Positions 38,161 through 51,300 of a stretch of 64,000 bases of DNA are shown piece after piece (within the stretch, counting starts at the first letter, position 1; each line of letters opens with the position of its first letter). The notes under the pieces are model-generated. The model saw only the letters and a list, made by a program, of their open reading frames with translations. It did no database searches and had not been told where the DNA came from. Location of the stretch: the NCBI RefSeq assembly GCF_022201045.2, contig NC_068560.1, positions 30,149,501 to 30,213,500 on the forward strand, written 5' to 3'. The position numbers were made by a program, and so were the translations under genes. The DNA is from Citrus sinensis (Eukaryota > Streptophyta > Magnoliopsida > Sapindales > Rutaceae).

Positions 38161-41100
38161 ACTTGACCTCAGGTTATGGTTTAAATGCAATGTTTGTGGA
38201 CCATATGGGTTTCTAGTCGCTCGGGCTCTGCTCAAAGCTTGAGAACTTCATAAAACCATCTGGTAATATAAGAGCAGTTTCATTGGCTTTTTATTTTATT
38301 TAAGACGTTGGGGAAAGAGTGGTGGGGAAGCTGGGTTCTGTCTGCTATTGTTGGGTTTAAGAATGATAGGCTTATGAAAAAATTCCATCTTCCCGTAAAC
38401 AGCTGTATTTGATGCTTTTCAAATTATCTGGAGATTCTATCTGATGGTTGTTGATGTATCATGTGTGAATTAAACCGAATTCAACTCGTCTCTTTATTAT
38501 TTAATCATTATTGAGTCCGTTTGCTACGCGTAGATTAGGGAATGGTAGAGAGGCCTGCTTATTCTTTATTAAAAGAAAAGGAAATAAAAGGTAAATTCAT
38601 TTACTGGACGCAGGCAAGATCATCAAGCATAAACAAGCAGTACGTGGGAGCTTTGCCTCATTGGAAAATGGTCATTACATTTTCTTCCCCTTTTTGGCTT
38701 GAGCTGCGCCCGCTCTTGGACTCTAGCCCTTGTTTTTTATATTTATTTATTTATTTATGTTTTGGGCCATCCTCTTTGGGTCTCCGTCCGGTTTTGTGTT
38801 TTGGATTTATTTTAAGAAAGAAAATGAAAACACCATACCTAATAAAGTGTCTCCCCCCCCCTTTTTTTTCATCATAGGCATTGGCTTCACTTTACTGAAT
38901 AGTTACTTATTTAGTGATATCCCTCCCACAAACAATTTATTACAATAAATGAGTTGAAATGTAAATGAACTTAAAAGCAAGAAAGCTTAAAAAATGAATA
39001 CAAATAAACTTATAGTAGTGGACCGTATGCTTTATAAACCAAGGTTTCAGTGGACCTCTATACTTAAAAGTGTTTATCCTGCACATTTACATTCACTTAT
39101 ATCCCAACGCTTGCAGCAACTCAAATTGAATGAGAAAAAATGGTTCACAATCTACCCACTCCTCACGTAGAGTTGATTTATAAATAATACCCTAAGATTA
39201 ATTTATGAAAGATGTGAAATGAAAGTTTAATGACCTTTTTAAATATGTAAATGAGGTTCGTGAAAATTTCTTAATAGATTTAAGGTGTGTTTGAAACTGA
39301 TGTGTGTTAGTTGGACTGTTAAACTCCAATTAGTAAAATATTTGGCTAAAACTTTTATTTTTTACTGTACAATAGTAACTTAATTTTTCAAATACTATTA
39401 GTTTCTACTCTATGACTATAGTTTTTACTCTAGAGCAACCGTTTTTTTAAAATACAAAATATCACTATCAAGTGCACTCTTAAAATTAGATATTTTTACA
39501 TTTTTTTAAAATTAGTTATTATAACATGGACGGAAAAGTAAATCTGCACGAAACTGATTAATCATTCGATGATGTGGCTAATTACTATTTGAAAAATTCA
39601 AACAAATTGGTAAGTCGTATGGGCAAAATTGGTTAACTGAAAAAATCAGTTATCCGATTTGTTCCCTCCCAGGTTAGAAAGTTTTACGTTTCGGAACAAT
39701 TTTTTAAAGTCCTTCATGTTTTAAAATATAGCAAATAGTTTAATTTTCAATTTTCATATTTACAAAAATATCATTAAAATAATATAAAATTTTCAAACAT
39801 ACAAATATAAGGTTCTTAGATATCACACATCTTCGTTGGTAAAGAGGCAGCAAGAACTTTGTGTCATAATTTTTTTTTTATTTCTTTCATTTTAGTAAAT
39901 GTATAGTATGGTTAAAATTCATATTAAATTTTACATGTCCTCATTATATGAAATTGATGTAAAAATATACTAGTGTGCTTCTTTTTTCAAATATTTTCAT
40001 GTCTAACGTATGATTTACAATTAATTTACCTCATTATATACATAATAAATTGCTGTTGTTCTAGAAAAAATATTAGGCTTTGTTTAGTACAAGTTTTTAA
40101 ATAGAGTTTCTATGTGGGTTTTTTTATTAGTAAAGCTATTAATTAAACACAAATTTGGTTGTAAAAATTATTAATTTTCTTTAGAAGATAAGTTAGAAAA
40201 GAAATAGAATAAGATTGTAAAACAAAATTTTGATATTATAGATAATTTAACTCTTTAAAATATCTACAACTCCAAAAGCTCAAAATTTGAGCTTCATCCT
40301 GTAGAAGCAAAATATACCTTTTTAAATCATTAAAACTTTACTCATTTTACAACTAAACTATGTAAATTAAATTAAAAAAAATTAAAAAGAGTTTCTCACA
40401 TAAAAATTTAGGAAAAAAAAAAAACTCTTATGACTATTAGTAAAACCATACCAATTATCAAAAAATAAAAGGACACTTAGACCATCTATGAAAGTTACTT
40501 AATATCATTTCATTAGATGTGCATAATAAATGATGAGGCACACTTTGTATGATTAACATCATAAATTTTGTTAGTATTCCCCATGCACCGTATGCTTCCA
40601 ACTTAATTTTTCCTTTCGTGAGTGAAAACAAAACACCAATCAACAAACGAAAGACGAAGAAGAAAGGGTGTTACTTTTTTAAGAATAATACTTTGACCAC
40701 AACAAGTGTTTGCTTTATTACATTTATTGAAAGCATTGTCAACGTTGTATCATATTTCAATGTCAATGATCATCGCTCTTTAAATACTCAATTGGTGTTT
40801 TAATTAGCTTCATTTTTTCAACACATTTCCTTATTGTTTAATATTCTATTACTTCAGAGAAACCCGAACTTCAAAAAATAAACAAATATATTATATATGT
40901 ACAAATCTTTTACATAATAAGTTTTCGTACAACTATTGCATGTGTCCGAGCTATAAATATAAGATGCTGGTTGGACTTTTAAGTTTCGGAAAAACAACCA
41001 TCATTAAATATATTTATATTTGGTATAGTTCACACCAGCTAGTCAACTGAAAAATAAAATTATCATTCTATATGTAAAAATTATATAGCCCATGCTCTTC

Positions 41101-44100
41101 ATGACTAATTTGGTAGTCATAACTTATTTCTCCGTTTCTCAATAAATAATTAAATATTTTTCCATGCTTATGTTTGGTGGTCTATTATCCATGAAATAAT
41201 GTATTAAGCTTTTAATTTTTTCCCCCCAATTTAACAAGTTTTCGTAGTTTGACAATTCATTTATATATTAATATCCCCATCAATAATTATATGCCTTCGT
41301 AAAAAGGAAAAGCAGTGCATTGACTTCGAGTTCTGGTAGTTACATGTAATAGCTAGTTAATAAAATACCTTATGAAAATTAGAAAGTCTACTAGATAGAT
41401 GTATTTTATACAAATATACGTATAAGCTCATCTTTTAGTTAAAAGTAATTAGCCACATGTTTGATCCTTTAATTATTCTATTAGGTGTCGGTATAATTAT
41501 TTTCTATTAAAATGATAAACTTATTAGGATCCGAGCTCTGTACGTACGCCTACCGTATAGACAAAGTTTGTATTTTGAGCTTTACAGTTTGGAAAAAGAA
41601 AAAAAAAAAAGTCACTAGAAATGGTTAGATAATTAAAGCTAAATTCTTCGAATTAATTATGAACTTCGATCTAAAATACCCACTGTGTTTAATGTTTACA
41701 AGTTCTTGATATAAGACTTTTAGAGGTATCCCACATACAGGTTCAAGTTTGTCAATAAAATTGAAAATATAAAAGAATAAAAGGGTCAACAAGAAAAAGT
41801 AATAGCTTGATTATAACTTCATGAAACAATTTTTTTTTTTCCGTTTTACACAAATAATATCACAAGAAAACCACACATTGATAAGGGACGACGGAACTAA
41901 GCGGAAGGGGCTTGGAGGCTCTGAAAGCCAAAAAATATTTCTGAGAAAAGTAATGTTTTAATTGAAATATAGCTTACTTTTACATGAAGTTCATGTTGTG
42001 GCCCGATTTAACCTTTTTTTTTTGGGTTATTGCTTCTCCAAATTTGTTGTTTGTAAATTATGATCCCGTTAAATTATAGTTCTGAACACTTATACCAGTT
42101 GAGGTAGAAATCGTTGCTAAATATAAACATGATACAAATAAAATAATGTCAACTGAATAGGAAAATAAATTAAAAAATATATTAAATGTTAATTTCGTTT
42201 TTTTCTTTATTTTTTTTTTTATGTACCTAATACATATATATAAGGGAATGGGGATGATAATGACAGACGAACTGTCGTTCAAGCGCGTTTGCTGATGCTG
42301 AAAATGGTTGCGAACTGGAAGACTCATCATGTAACTCAACAGCCCTTGGCCATGCAAATTATTTTAAAATTCATCTAGCAAGGCATTATTTTATCATCAT
42401 CATCATTATTATTATTATTATTATGATATAGGTAGTTAACAAAAAATTGCCCAAGTCTTGGAATTGGAGTATTGATTAAGGGATGCATAATGTAACTTAA
42501 TAATATAAAATAAAACCCAAAAAGTATAATTAATAAAATAAACATTTAATTAAAATATCGAAAAATTGAGAAAGTTATTCGACTAAAATCCTTAATATAA
42601 TCACTTCATCTTTTGGGTTAAGTGTTTGAGTCCGCCATTTACGTGAACATATTTATTTCCTTTTTTAAAAGCCAATTAAATCAAAGGATTTTCGAATTAA
42701 ACTTCTCCTGTAATAGATCGAGGCAACAAGCACATCCCAGTAAAAATTGGGTTAGACTTCTTGTTCCAATAAAGCTTCTTCAAATGTATTTGCATGTCAT
42801 TTGTACTTTATACACACACACACATACATATATACATATACATTTAGTCATTTATTCTTTACAGTTATGGGTCAAATTTATGATTCATTAGCACTTAAAT
42901 TAATCTGATTTCCCCCAATCTTCAAACAGGTTGGTTGTATGATAGCCTAGGGCTTGAGCTACAAGTGTCCTTTTGTCTATAACGTAGCAAAGTTAAAAAA
43001 ACAAGTAAATTGGACTAAACTGACTAATAACACTGATAATAGCAAAGCAATTTATAACTAAGAAGCAATGCAACTTTATATCAATTTAGTACCAAAAGGA
43101 AAATTTACACAGCATGCAGCAGAGGAGCAATTTATATTTAAATGATAGAGAGAAATAAATAAAAATTGGAATAAGTGGAATGGAGGAACACGTAGCTCAA
43201 TGCAAAAGAATAACACGTGGGAAGTGGGTGGTGGAATAGACCAAATCAGATTAATTATCGTTTTGGTAGTTTGATGATACAGAAACTAGCTGTCTGTCAA
43301 GCCATTTTATTTTAGTTTAGGTTAAGAAAATGATAATGCGAACTGGGAAGCAAAAAACGCAAAGAGACAGCTCTTTGTTATTCGTTATTAATGTTGTCTT
43401 AGAGACAAGCCCTAACCATTGCCGGCGAGAGAATTAACTGAGAATAAAATCAAATTTTGAGGGTTCATAAATGTTTACTCTATCTTTATTATATATAGAT
43501 TTGATTTTATTCCACTAAATTAGTTTTATTGTGTTATATGTTCTGGTTTTTATTTCTTTAATTAGGATAAGGGAATAGGTCGTGCAATGGCCGGTGCAAT
43601 TTCCCAAGAACAGTTCCAATCAACTTTTTCCGGGTTAATTTCCGCTTAAAAAGAAAACAATATTAAATTAAAAAGAAAAAAGGAAATAGTCTGGAAATAG
43701 TCTCAATCCAACGCGTGGAATTTGAACGAGAGGATCGGCGGAATCTAAGGGGCCAGAACACAGAAGCACAGTTATATCTTGGTGTGTTTTTATGGCTTTG
43801 TTCAGGCAATGTAAACGTATTGGATTTGGAATACTAGAAAAATTTTATTAGGGTTTCGGATTATTATTCTCAAGTAAGATATCACAGCTGGTACTTGAAT
43901 TGGTGTTTGTTTATTTAGGTTCAGTTTACTTGCAGATTTAACTGTTAACAAATTATCCAACAAAAGATACGAAGAATTCCACCATGTGCACTGTGGAGTG
44001 CTGTGGTGGAGAGATAGATAGCTATGTGAGATTATTGATGTAATAGCTCTGTGACTTGACTTTTTACATTCTTTTCAATTATTCATGATCATTATGTTGT

Positions 44101-45248
44101 TTAGGTGTGGGCGTAGGTCTGTATAACCAAATAGAAACGTCACATAAGAATTAAACTTCTACTTAAACATGCATGCGTGTCTTCAATTCCGTACATTTGT
44201 TAACTAAGATGTTTGTGATGATTCCTGCTTACATGGATATGTCATCGAGCTTTTTATAGATGCCAGCTTGCTCCTGTCAATTTGTTCACAAGACGAAGTA
44301 TCCATTGCAAAAATTCAATTATCCCATCAAATTAAGCTGCAGGTTTATTTTCTTTTCTCTTAGGGTGACTTGTGTTGTGAATAGGTCAGTTCATGGAAGG
44401 AAGACACATCCATAGTAGTCATAGCTCTTTAGAAAGCTGCAAACTAGTAGATCCAGATGTGACAGAAGTCACGAGTTTGAACGGTTAAAAAGGAATATAA
44501 ATTTATGTGGCTAGATAGGATGACAGCTAGCTGTTGAGTAATTGTGAGCAATTAAACACTACATGTAATTTTAATCCTGAGTTCCTGGATCTCATGTACA
44601 AAGCAAAGAAACACTCGTTAGGTTTCTGCGTATTTGAGAACTGAGACAAGGAACGAGTTTAGCGGTTTCCGTGTCAGATACTTTTCCTGTACTTTAAACA
44701 ATTCCCGCCAGGAGAGTAATCTCCCACGATGTTAGCCGTCCTTTTGCCCCTATTTCTTTAATCTGCCAACAGAATTCCGTCTCTTTATTTTATTCAACAA
44801 CACCCCCCACGTTCTGACGATTTCAAATTAGTAAGCATGCTCATGCTCTCTCATTCTATCATTCTCCCTAGCTCTAATCCCCGTTTAGAGACTAATTAAT
44901 CACTGTTAGTAACCTCTTAATCATTGCCCTTGCACCCTCGTTTATCATTTTAATTGCACTTTTGACAAGTCTTAAGAACCTTTGAAGGGCCACTGAAGAA
45001 CTGTATTATTTTAATTTATCCGTGCATGAACTTGGCTGGCCCGGGCCCCTCTGAGTTGTACTTCGCCTGGTTTTGGCCCCACCGGTGGACTCCTGATGTT
45101 CAGGTTCGTTACATAGAATTAGGACCCTGCACCAGTTAATCATTGGGAATTTTTAATTGATTAAAATAATTTAAGTCAAATCCTTACTCTAACACAACAA
45201 CATTCTCTCTTAATTAATTCTCAATAGTTGAGGTATGTAGTGTGTGTG
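38161..45248. other. Long intergenic region between APT1 and RSL
   Basis: No gene is supported over about 7 kb. It is AT-rich, with short open frames lacking domains, several poly-A/T runs, a possible CAAGTTTTT-type element near 40070-40445 and another near 39288-39560 without clear ends. The last few hundred bases form the RSL promoter. Confidence 0.55.
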
Positions 45249-45257
45249 TATATATAT
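45249..45257 (+). promoter_or_regulatory. TATA box of the RSL gene
   Basis: TATATATAT follows a short GT run about 100 bases upstream of the start codon. Confidence 0.5.
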
Positions 45258-45351
45258 GTGCGTCTCTAGTTTTTGCTAGAAGCAACACTCAGAGTACAGA
45301 TCAACTCTCATTCTCCATATAGGCTTCTAAGTTAAGTTAAACAAAAAGAAT

Positions 45352-46887
45352 ATGGATTCTTTTGGAGTTTTATTTGCCGATGGAGAATGGGAATCCTTTA
45401 ACAAAATGTTCCCCACTGAAGAATTTGATTTCGCACAAGAGTTTCTTGCACAGGCCCAACAACAGCAAAACGATGATGAGGGTTTGCATTTCATGACCCC
45501 ATCAGCATTTTGCCCCACTTCTGAAGCCACCAATGTAGTGAGCATGACTGCAGGGGTCGATAATGAGAGTTTGTTTTATTATTCAAATTCCACTGATCGT
45601 CAACTCAACTCTAATTTGCACAATCTTTCTCAAGATAGTAATTTTGGTAGCAATTGTAGCACCAGTGCCTTTAATAATAGTAGCTTCTTCTTCAGCGATA
45701 TTTCTAATAACCATATCCCGGTTACAAATGCTGTGTGTATGTCTATGGTCGAAGAAAAAATTGGCTTGCATGATGCCCCAGCTTTTCATGACATTGCAAT
45801 GGAAGAAACTTCCCCCATCAATCAATGCACAACTGCTCTTGTCCATGCCCATGACCTGCAGCTCAAAAGGAAGTTAATTGATCATGGACCGGCAGAACCT
45901 GATGTAAATTCATCTGAGAATAACGGGAAGAAAAAACCCCGCGTTACAAGAAATGTAAGTACAATTAATTTGAAACTTTACATCAACATGAGGTATTGTC
46001 AAACGTTCATGTATGTGTACTAATGTTTTGAGTTGTGTCAATTTCTAAATGCAGGTACAGAAAACCACTAAGAAGAATGCTGTCAAGTCAAAGAAGCAGC
46101 AGAATGAGAAAGTGCGTCCAAAAGGCAATGAAGGAGAAGAGAGCAATATTAATGGCGGATCAGATGGACAAAGCTCAACCAGTACATACAGTTCAGATGA
46201 CGATAATGCTTCTCAGGAGACTAATAATGAAGATTCCAAGGCATCTTCAGCAGCTCTCAATTTAAGTGGCAAACAAAGAGCCAGTAGAGGGTCGGCAACT
46301 GATCCCCAGAGCCTTTATGCTAGGGTAACAGCTGCCACTCCACTTCTAGCTGGCTAAGCTTACCAATTGTATTCATATCTTATTTGAATATAATCAAGTA
46401 TTAACCTTTACTGACTCCTTTGGCAGAAAAGAAGAGAGAGGATAAATGAGCGATTGAAAATCTTACAGAATCTTGTCCCCAATGGAACAAAGGTAATTAA
46501 ATGAAGGGGAAGCACTAAATCATTAATCGTTCCAATTAATAAGAAGATGCATATCTGTGAACCTCAACTGATCACATCTTTGTGATTGTTTAATTTGCAG
46601 GTTGATATTAGCACTATGCTTGAAGAGGCGGTCCATTATGTGAAGTTTTTGCAGGTCCAGATCAAGGTAATTAATTAAGTGAAAATGATGATTTATTGAA
46701 TTTGTTTAAAGAAAGAAAGAAAGAAAGAAAGAAAGAAACTCAGCTAGCAAAATTTTCTAATTTAAATTGCTTTATCTAAATGTATGTGCAGCTTTTAAGC
46801 TCCGATGAGCTATGGATGTATGCTCCTCTTGCTTACAACGGAATCGACTATCTCTGTCTCAACCAGAAGATTTCTTCGCTTCTATGA
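45352..46887 (+). CDS. Class II RSL bHLH transcription factor (RSL4/RSL2-like)
   Basis: Five exons join in frame: 45352-45954, 46055-46324, 46427-46492, 46601-46666 and 46792-46887, giving 366 residues. The acidic, Asn/Ser-rich N-terminus (MDSFGVLFADGEWESF) and a basic Lys-rich linker lead to the RSL/bHLH core: GSATDPQSLYAR, then KRRERINERLKILQNLVPNG, VDISTMLEEAVHYVKFLQ and the class II tail LLSSDELWMYAPLAYNG. The C-terminus ends shortly after the tail. Class II RSL genes (RSL2, RSL3/bHLH84, RSL4, bHLH85) promote root-hair growth in the nucleus. The length is nearer to Arabidopsis RSL2/RSL3 (about 330-350) than to RSL4 (258), but gene order next to ZAT10 and the SPOC gene points to the RSL4 locus. 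All introns are GT-AG with phase 0. Confidence 0.93.
46708..46738. repeat. (GAAA)n microsatellite in RSL intron 4
   Basis: About seven GAAA units between the fourth and fifth exons. Confidence 0.9.
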
Positions 46888-46968
46888 TGACATCCAATGG
46901 AGACCTGCATGGTCAAACCTTTTTTTGACGTTCTTTTAATTATATATCTATGCTAACATGTAATTTGT

Positions 46969-46974
46969 AATAAA
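46969..46974 (+). terminator. Poly(A) signal of the RSL gene
   Basis: AATAAA occurs 82 bases after the stop codon. Confidence 0.55.
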
Positions 46975-48389
46975 CCGATCCCGAATGAAATTTAATTTTC
47001 AAACACAAGTAGAGTGGCAATCCTTGTTTTATATATAATTAATTATGTCTTTATCTATTTCCAGCGTTTGTATCGATGCCTGTGAATGATCTGAAAGCAT
47101 TCTTCCTATTGCAAGATGCACAATACCACTCTTTTATTTATTTATTTATTTATTTATTTTCCTCTCTTAACTTTTTAAAGTTATTAAAAAAAATTGATTT
47201 AATTATAAATAAAGTAAAACTAACGATATGACTGTTAACATTAAAATTTAAAATTCAATTTTAACCACTTATTAAATTAGGAGAGAATAAGAGGAAAAAA
47301 AAGAAACAGATCTAAAAAATTGAATTAATCTCAAACTATATCTTAATTTAACAAGATCTAAAAAAAAAATTCAAAGGAAAAAATAGTTAAGAGGATAGCA
47401 TTTTTACTTTTTTTAGAACCATTATTTTAAGAAACTATTTTTTTTTTCACTTCAAAAGTGAGTCAATAAATGTAATAATTTTCATTGTAGAGAAAAGCAC
47501 AATTAATTTTTCAGTGTAAAATAATTAATAATTAATTTTTGTCTTGAAAAAATAATAATGAGAATTAATAGTTCTTCAATATTAATCATTAGAACGCTTT
47601 AACATAGAAGTTATCATATATAGAATCTATATAAAAAAAATTGTTAAATAGTCATTAATTAGAGACAGGTCTAAAGACTAGGCTTTCCAACTATGCCTAA
47701 GTTAAAAAATTTATTAATTGAAGTATTATTAAAAAAAATAATAAATGCGACCTTTCTAAAATATGGGACGTTAAGTAATTGTCTAATTCACTTATGTTTA
47801 AAATTATTTCTACATGTATTATGATTTCACTGAAGCACTATCATGATTTCACTGAAGCTCTACTTTAAAATTTAAAATTTATGTTCATATAAGTAAGTTT
47901 AACAGAGAATATCTTGAGCTTGAAATGAGCTCAATTGTTCAAATGATATTATGTTTCTTATGCGGTTTGCCATGATGCAATTTAATAAACCATCTAGTCA
48001 AGCTATCTCATAATATTTTAAGCAGCATTTGTAATCGCAAAACTTATTGTAAAAGATAAATGTAATGACGTTGATATATATTTGATACATGATGCAATTT
48101 AACAAAACATCTAATCAAAGCCATCTCATAATATTTTAACCAAGATTAGTAATCTCAAAATTTATTCTTCCAAAAAATAAATTTAATGAGATTGATATAA
48201 GTTCTATGAATTTACTTTTTACAAATATAAGTTTTCGATGACTAGGCGTCGATCATTTCTGTTAGTGGGACCCATACGGTGGCACATGCGTTATTTTGAT
48301 TCATACGAAGTAGTTGTAGTGCTGTTGGCTTCTCACACTGTCCGCCAGAACGCGTGAGGGAGGGAGATCTCTTCCCAAAAGAAAAAGCC
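46975..48389. other. Spacer between RSL and the SPOC gene
   Basis: AT-rich spacer with no recognised gene. The final 100 bases before the SPOC start are GC-richer, typical of a promoter and leader. Confidence 0.55.
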
Positions 48390-51300
48390 ATGGACACGGC
48401 CGAGCAGCCACTAAAGAAAAGAAAATTGTACGATCTCCCGCCAGAATCACCGAAACCCGTAGGAGAGCCTCAAAGCGACGTCGTTCCTCCACAAACACCA
48501 CCTCCGCTCTCTCAAGATGAAATTCAGTCTAGACGAAGAAACGAAGACGAGATTCGGACCGTGTACGAATGTTATAGAAGACTCAAAGCTTGTATCGCCC
48601 AAAAGGACGCCCGTCGCTTGCCTGAGCTCGAACAAGCCTATCTCTCCCTCATTACTGCTTCTAGAGGTTTTATTTTCATTTTCCCTTAATTTTCTGGTTT
48701 AATTGATTGTCCTTTTATTTATTTTGTTAAATTTCCACGCAATTGGTTAAGCAGTGAACTTCATTAACCTTTTAAATAATTTGTTGTTGTTGTTGTTGTT
48801 GTTGATGATGATGTTTGATTAATATACTCACTCTAACTGAACTGAACCAAAATGCTTCAAAGCTGCCTTAGGGTTTATTTACTGGCAATATAAATTATGC
48901 TTCGTTTTCTTTATATAGGTTAGAACTGCAAAGATGGCCACTTTTATTGTAAATCTATTGAAATAGGAATGCAATTGATACAGTTCTAAGGAATGAAACT
49001 TTATAGCCAGGTGGCTTATTATTGGAGTGAGCAGCAGCCATGTTGATTGACCCGCTGCTGTGCACAAGACTTTTGGGTGGTAGCTTTGTTGACAGCTAAT
49101 GTGCTGTGTTTTTTGAGGTTCTCACTGGCACTTGTTTACATCACATGAAATGAATTAATTTGCCTGAATAAGTGCCAGGTAGCCAATTTATTGCTCGACA
49201 GAGCCGGCTAATATTTTATGGTTTACCATCCTCTTTAGTATAGAGCTGGACCGACCATGACATTCAAATGTTGTTACTAAAAGTCTTGTAAATTGCATTA
49301 AGAATTTCTCATATAACTTGGAAGGGAGTTCTGACATTTTTAGAAAGATGCTAATACTTATACATCTTAAACATCTTTGCAGGCTGAGATTTCTTATGTT
49401 TGTAAATGCTGCCAACTTTGCAGGCTGTACAAGTGTGCAGCGGATAGTGGCTGATCTGGTTCCAAGATATGCATTGTACTGTCCAACTGCACTGGAAGCT
49501 GCAACCGAAGTTGTTATTTATATGCACAACTCGAGCGTGGCATTGATAAATAGAGGAGAGGATGCAGACGGTGTTGCATTTCAGACTGCTTCAGCTTGCA
49601 TTTTTGGTCTAGGTGATATTTGTCGCACTGCTTCTTCAGAGGTACCAACATCGTCTGTCATCCGAGGCATTTGCTCTGCTGTTTTTCATAATGTGCTGGA
49701 CTTCTTCATATCTTCCTTTGATGGAAAGGATATTATCCATACTGTTGATAAAGAGATCACGAAGATGTTAGATTCTGATGAAGTGTTTTTGGGGCTAAAG
49801 AAAAAGTTTTCAGATGAAGATGAATCTTCTTTAATTAAGTTGTCTAAGTTTCGTCTACTCAGTCTACTCCAGATTTTCTTCTCGAGCCCTAAAAATTTGC
49901 TTGCAGCCTGTTTTGAGCTCTTCAACCCTTCTGTACTGGAGGGAATTCATAAAGGACAATATTTTTTCAGTCAGATCACAAGTAGGTTTGACGATGATAA
50001 TATGACTCATTCTTTCATTATAAAAGATGATGGGCCTAAATTTCCTGAAACAAGCACAAAAGGCAAAGAGGCTAGCAGTGAGCAACTAGTATCAGATGAC
50101 AACCATGTAGGCACATCTGTTCTGAAGAGTTGCTTGTTGGGATTGGTAATACTTGATAACTGCTTCTTATTTCAAATAAATATTGTGCTATATACTTGCT
50201 CTTACTTTCGATACTGCACTGAAGGAGTATATCTTATTAGTTTCCCATAGTTAATGCAATGTGAATTTTTCTGGTTTATCTGTTGATTTCGAGGTATGTC
50301 TGTCCACTTACCTATGCTTTCTTCTCAATTACCTCGTCTTGTGCAGGCTCTTGGCAAAAATCCATCATTAAGAAGGTGGATGTTTTCAAGGTACAAGAAG
50401 TTATGTAACTTGTCCTCTTCTAATGCCTTACCAGAATTATCATCTGCTCTTAAAAGAATCTTTGAATCATTTTCTGAAGTGGCTAAGGAGGAAGGCAGTG
50501 AAGTTGATAGTGATGAGGATGATTCTGATCCATCGAAATATGCCAATCAGCAGTATTTGGTGGCTAGGTCTGCTAATCAACACGAAACCTCCAGGGAACT
50601 ATCTGGTAACGAGAGTAATTCAAGAGTTAATGAGGAATCCTGTGATGTTAGTTTTGCTGACAAATTTTCTGGTCAATATCCTAGACCTCACGGCTCAGTT
50701 GGTCCTCGTGAAACAGATTTCCACTCAAATGCAGGCTCTAGTCATGATAGCGGATGCACTAGGTCAATGGAATATGATACTGGTGACCCTGGTGATTTCT
50801 CATGCGGCAGGTCTTCCATGCCCAGAGACTTACCCAATCCCCAAATGCTTTCACCTGCAGCCAGAACACCATTACACTTTAGGAATAATTCTTTTGAGGG
50901 GAGAAACCATTTTCCTGGAAGATCTTCTAGTGAAGGTGCAAGCAATGCATTGTTGTCTCCTAATCATCATTTACCAGTGCCATATGCTTCTACAACATCT
51001 CAAATTGTTTGGTATTTTGATGAGGATCCTGCTGCCATGGATATTTTCTCTGCTTCTAAGCAGTTATGGTTGGGCTCCTTTGGACCTGAAGCATCTGAAG
51101 CTCATATAAGATTTCAGATTGACGGATTTGGTCCCTTGGAACATTTCTTTTTCTTCCCAATCAAAGGATTTGCCTTAGTTGAGTATATAAACATAATTGA
51201 TGCCATAAGGGCTCGGGAATATATCCGCAACCATTTTCCATGGCGTGTAAAGTTCATGGATGTAGGACTGGGAACTAAGGGGGTCATAAACGGTGTTGCA

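Noticed and set aside
38542..38948. Overlapping hydrophobic open frames after APT1
   Set aside because: AT-rich spacer encoding Phe/Leu-rich peptides without homology.
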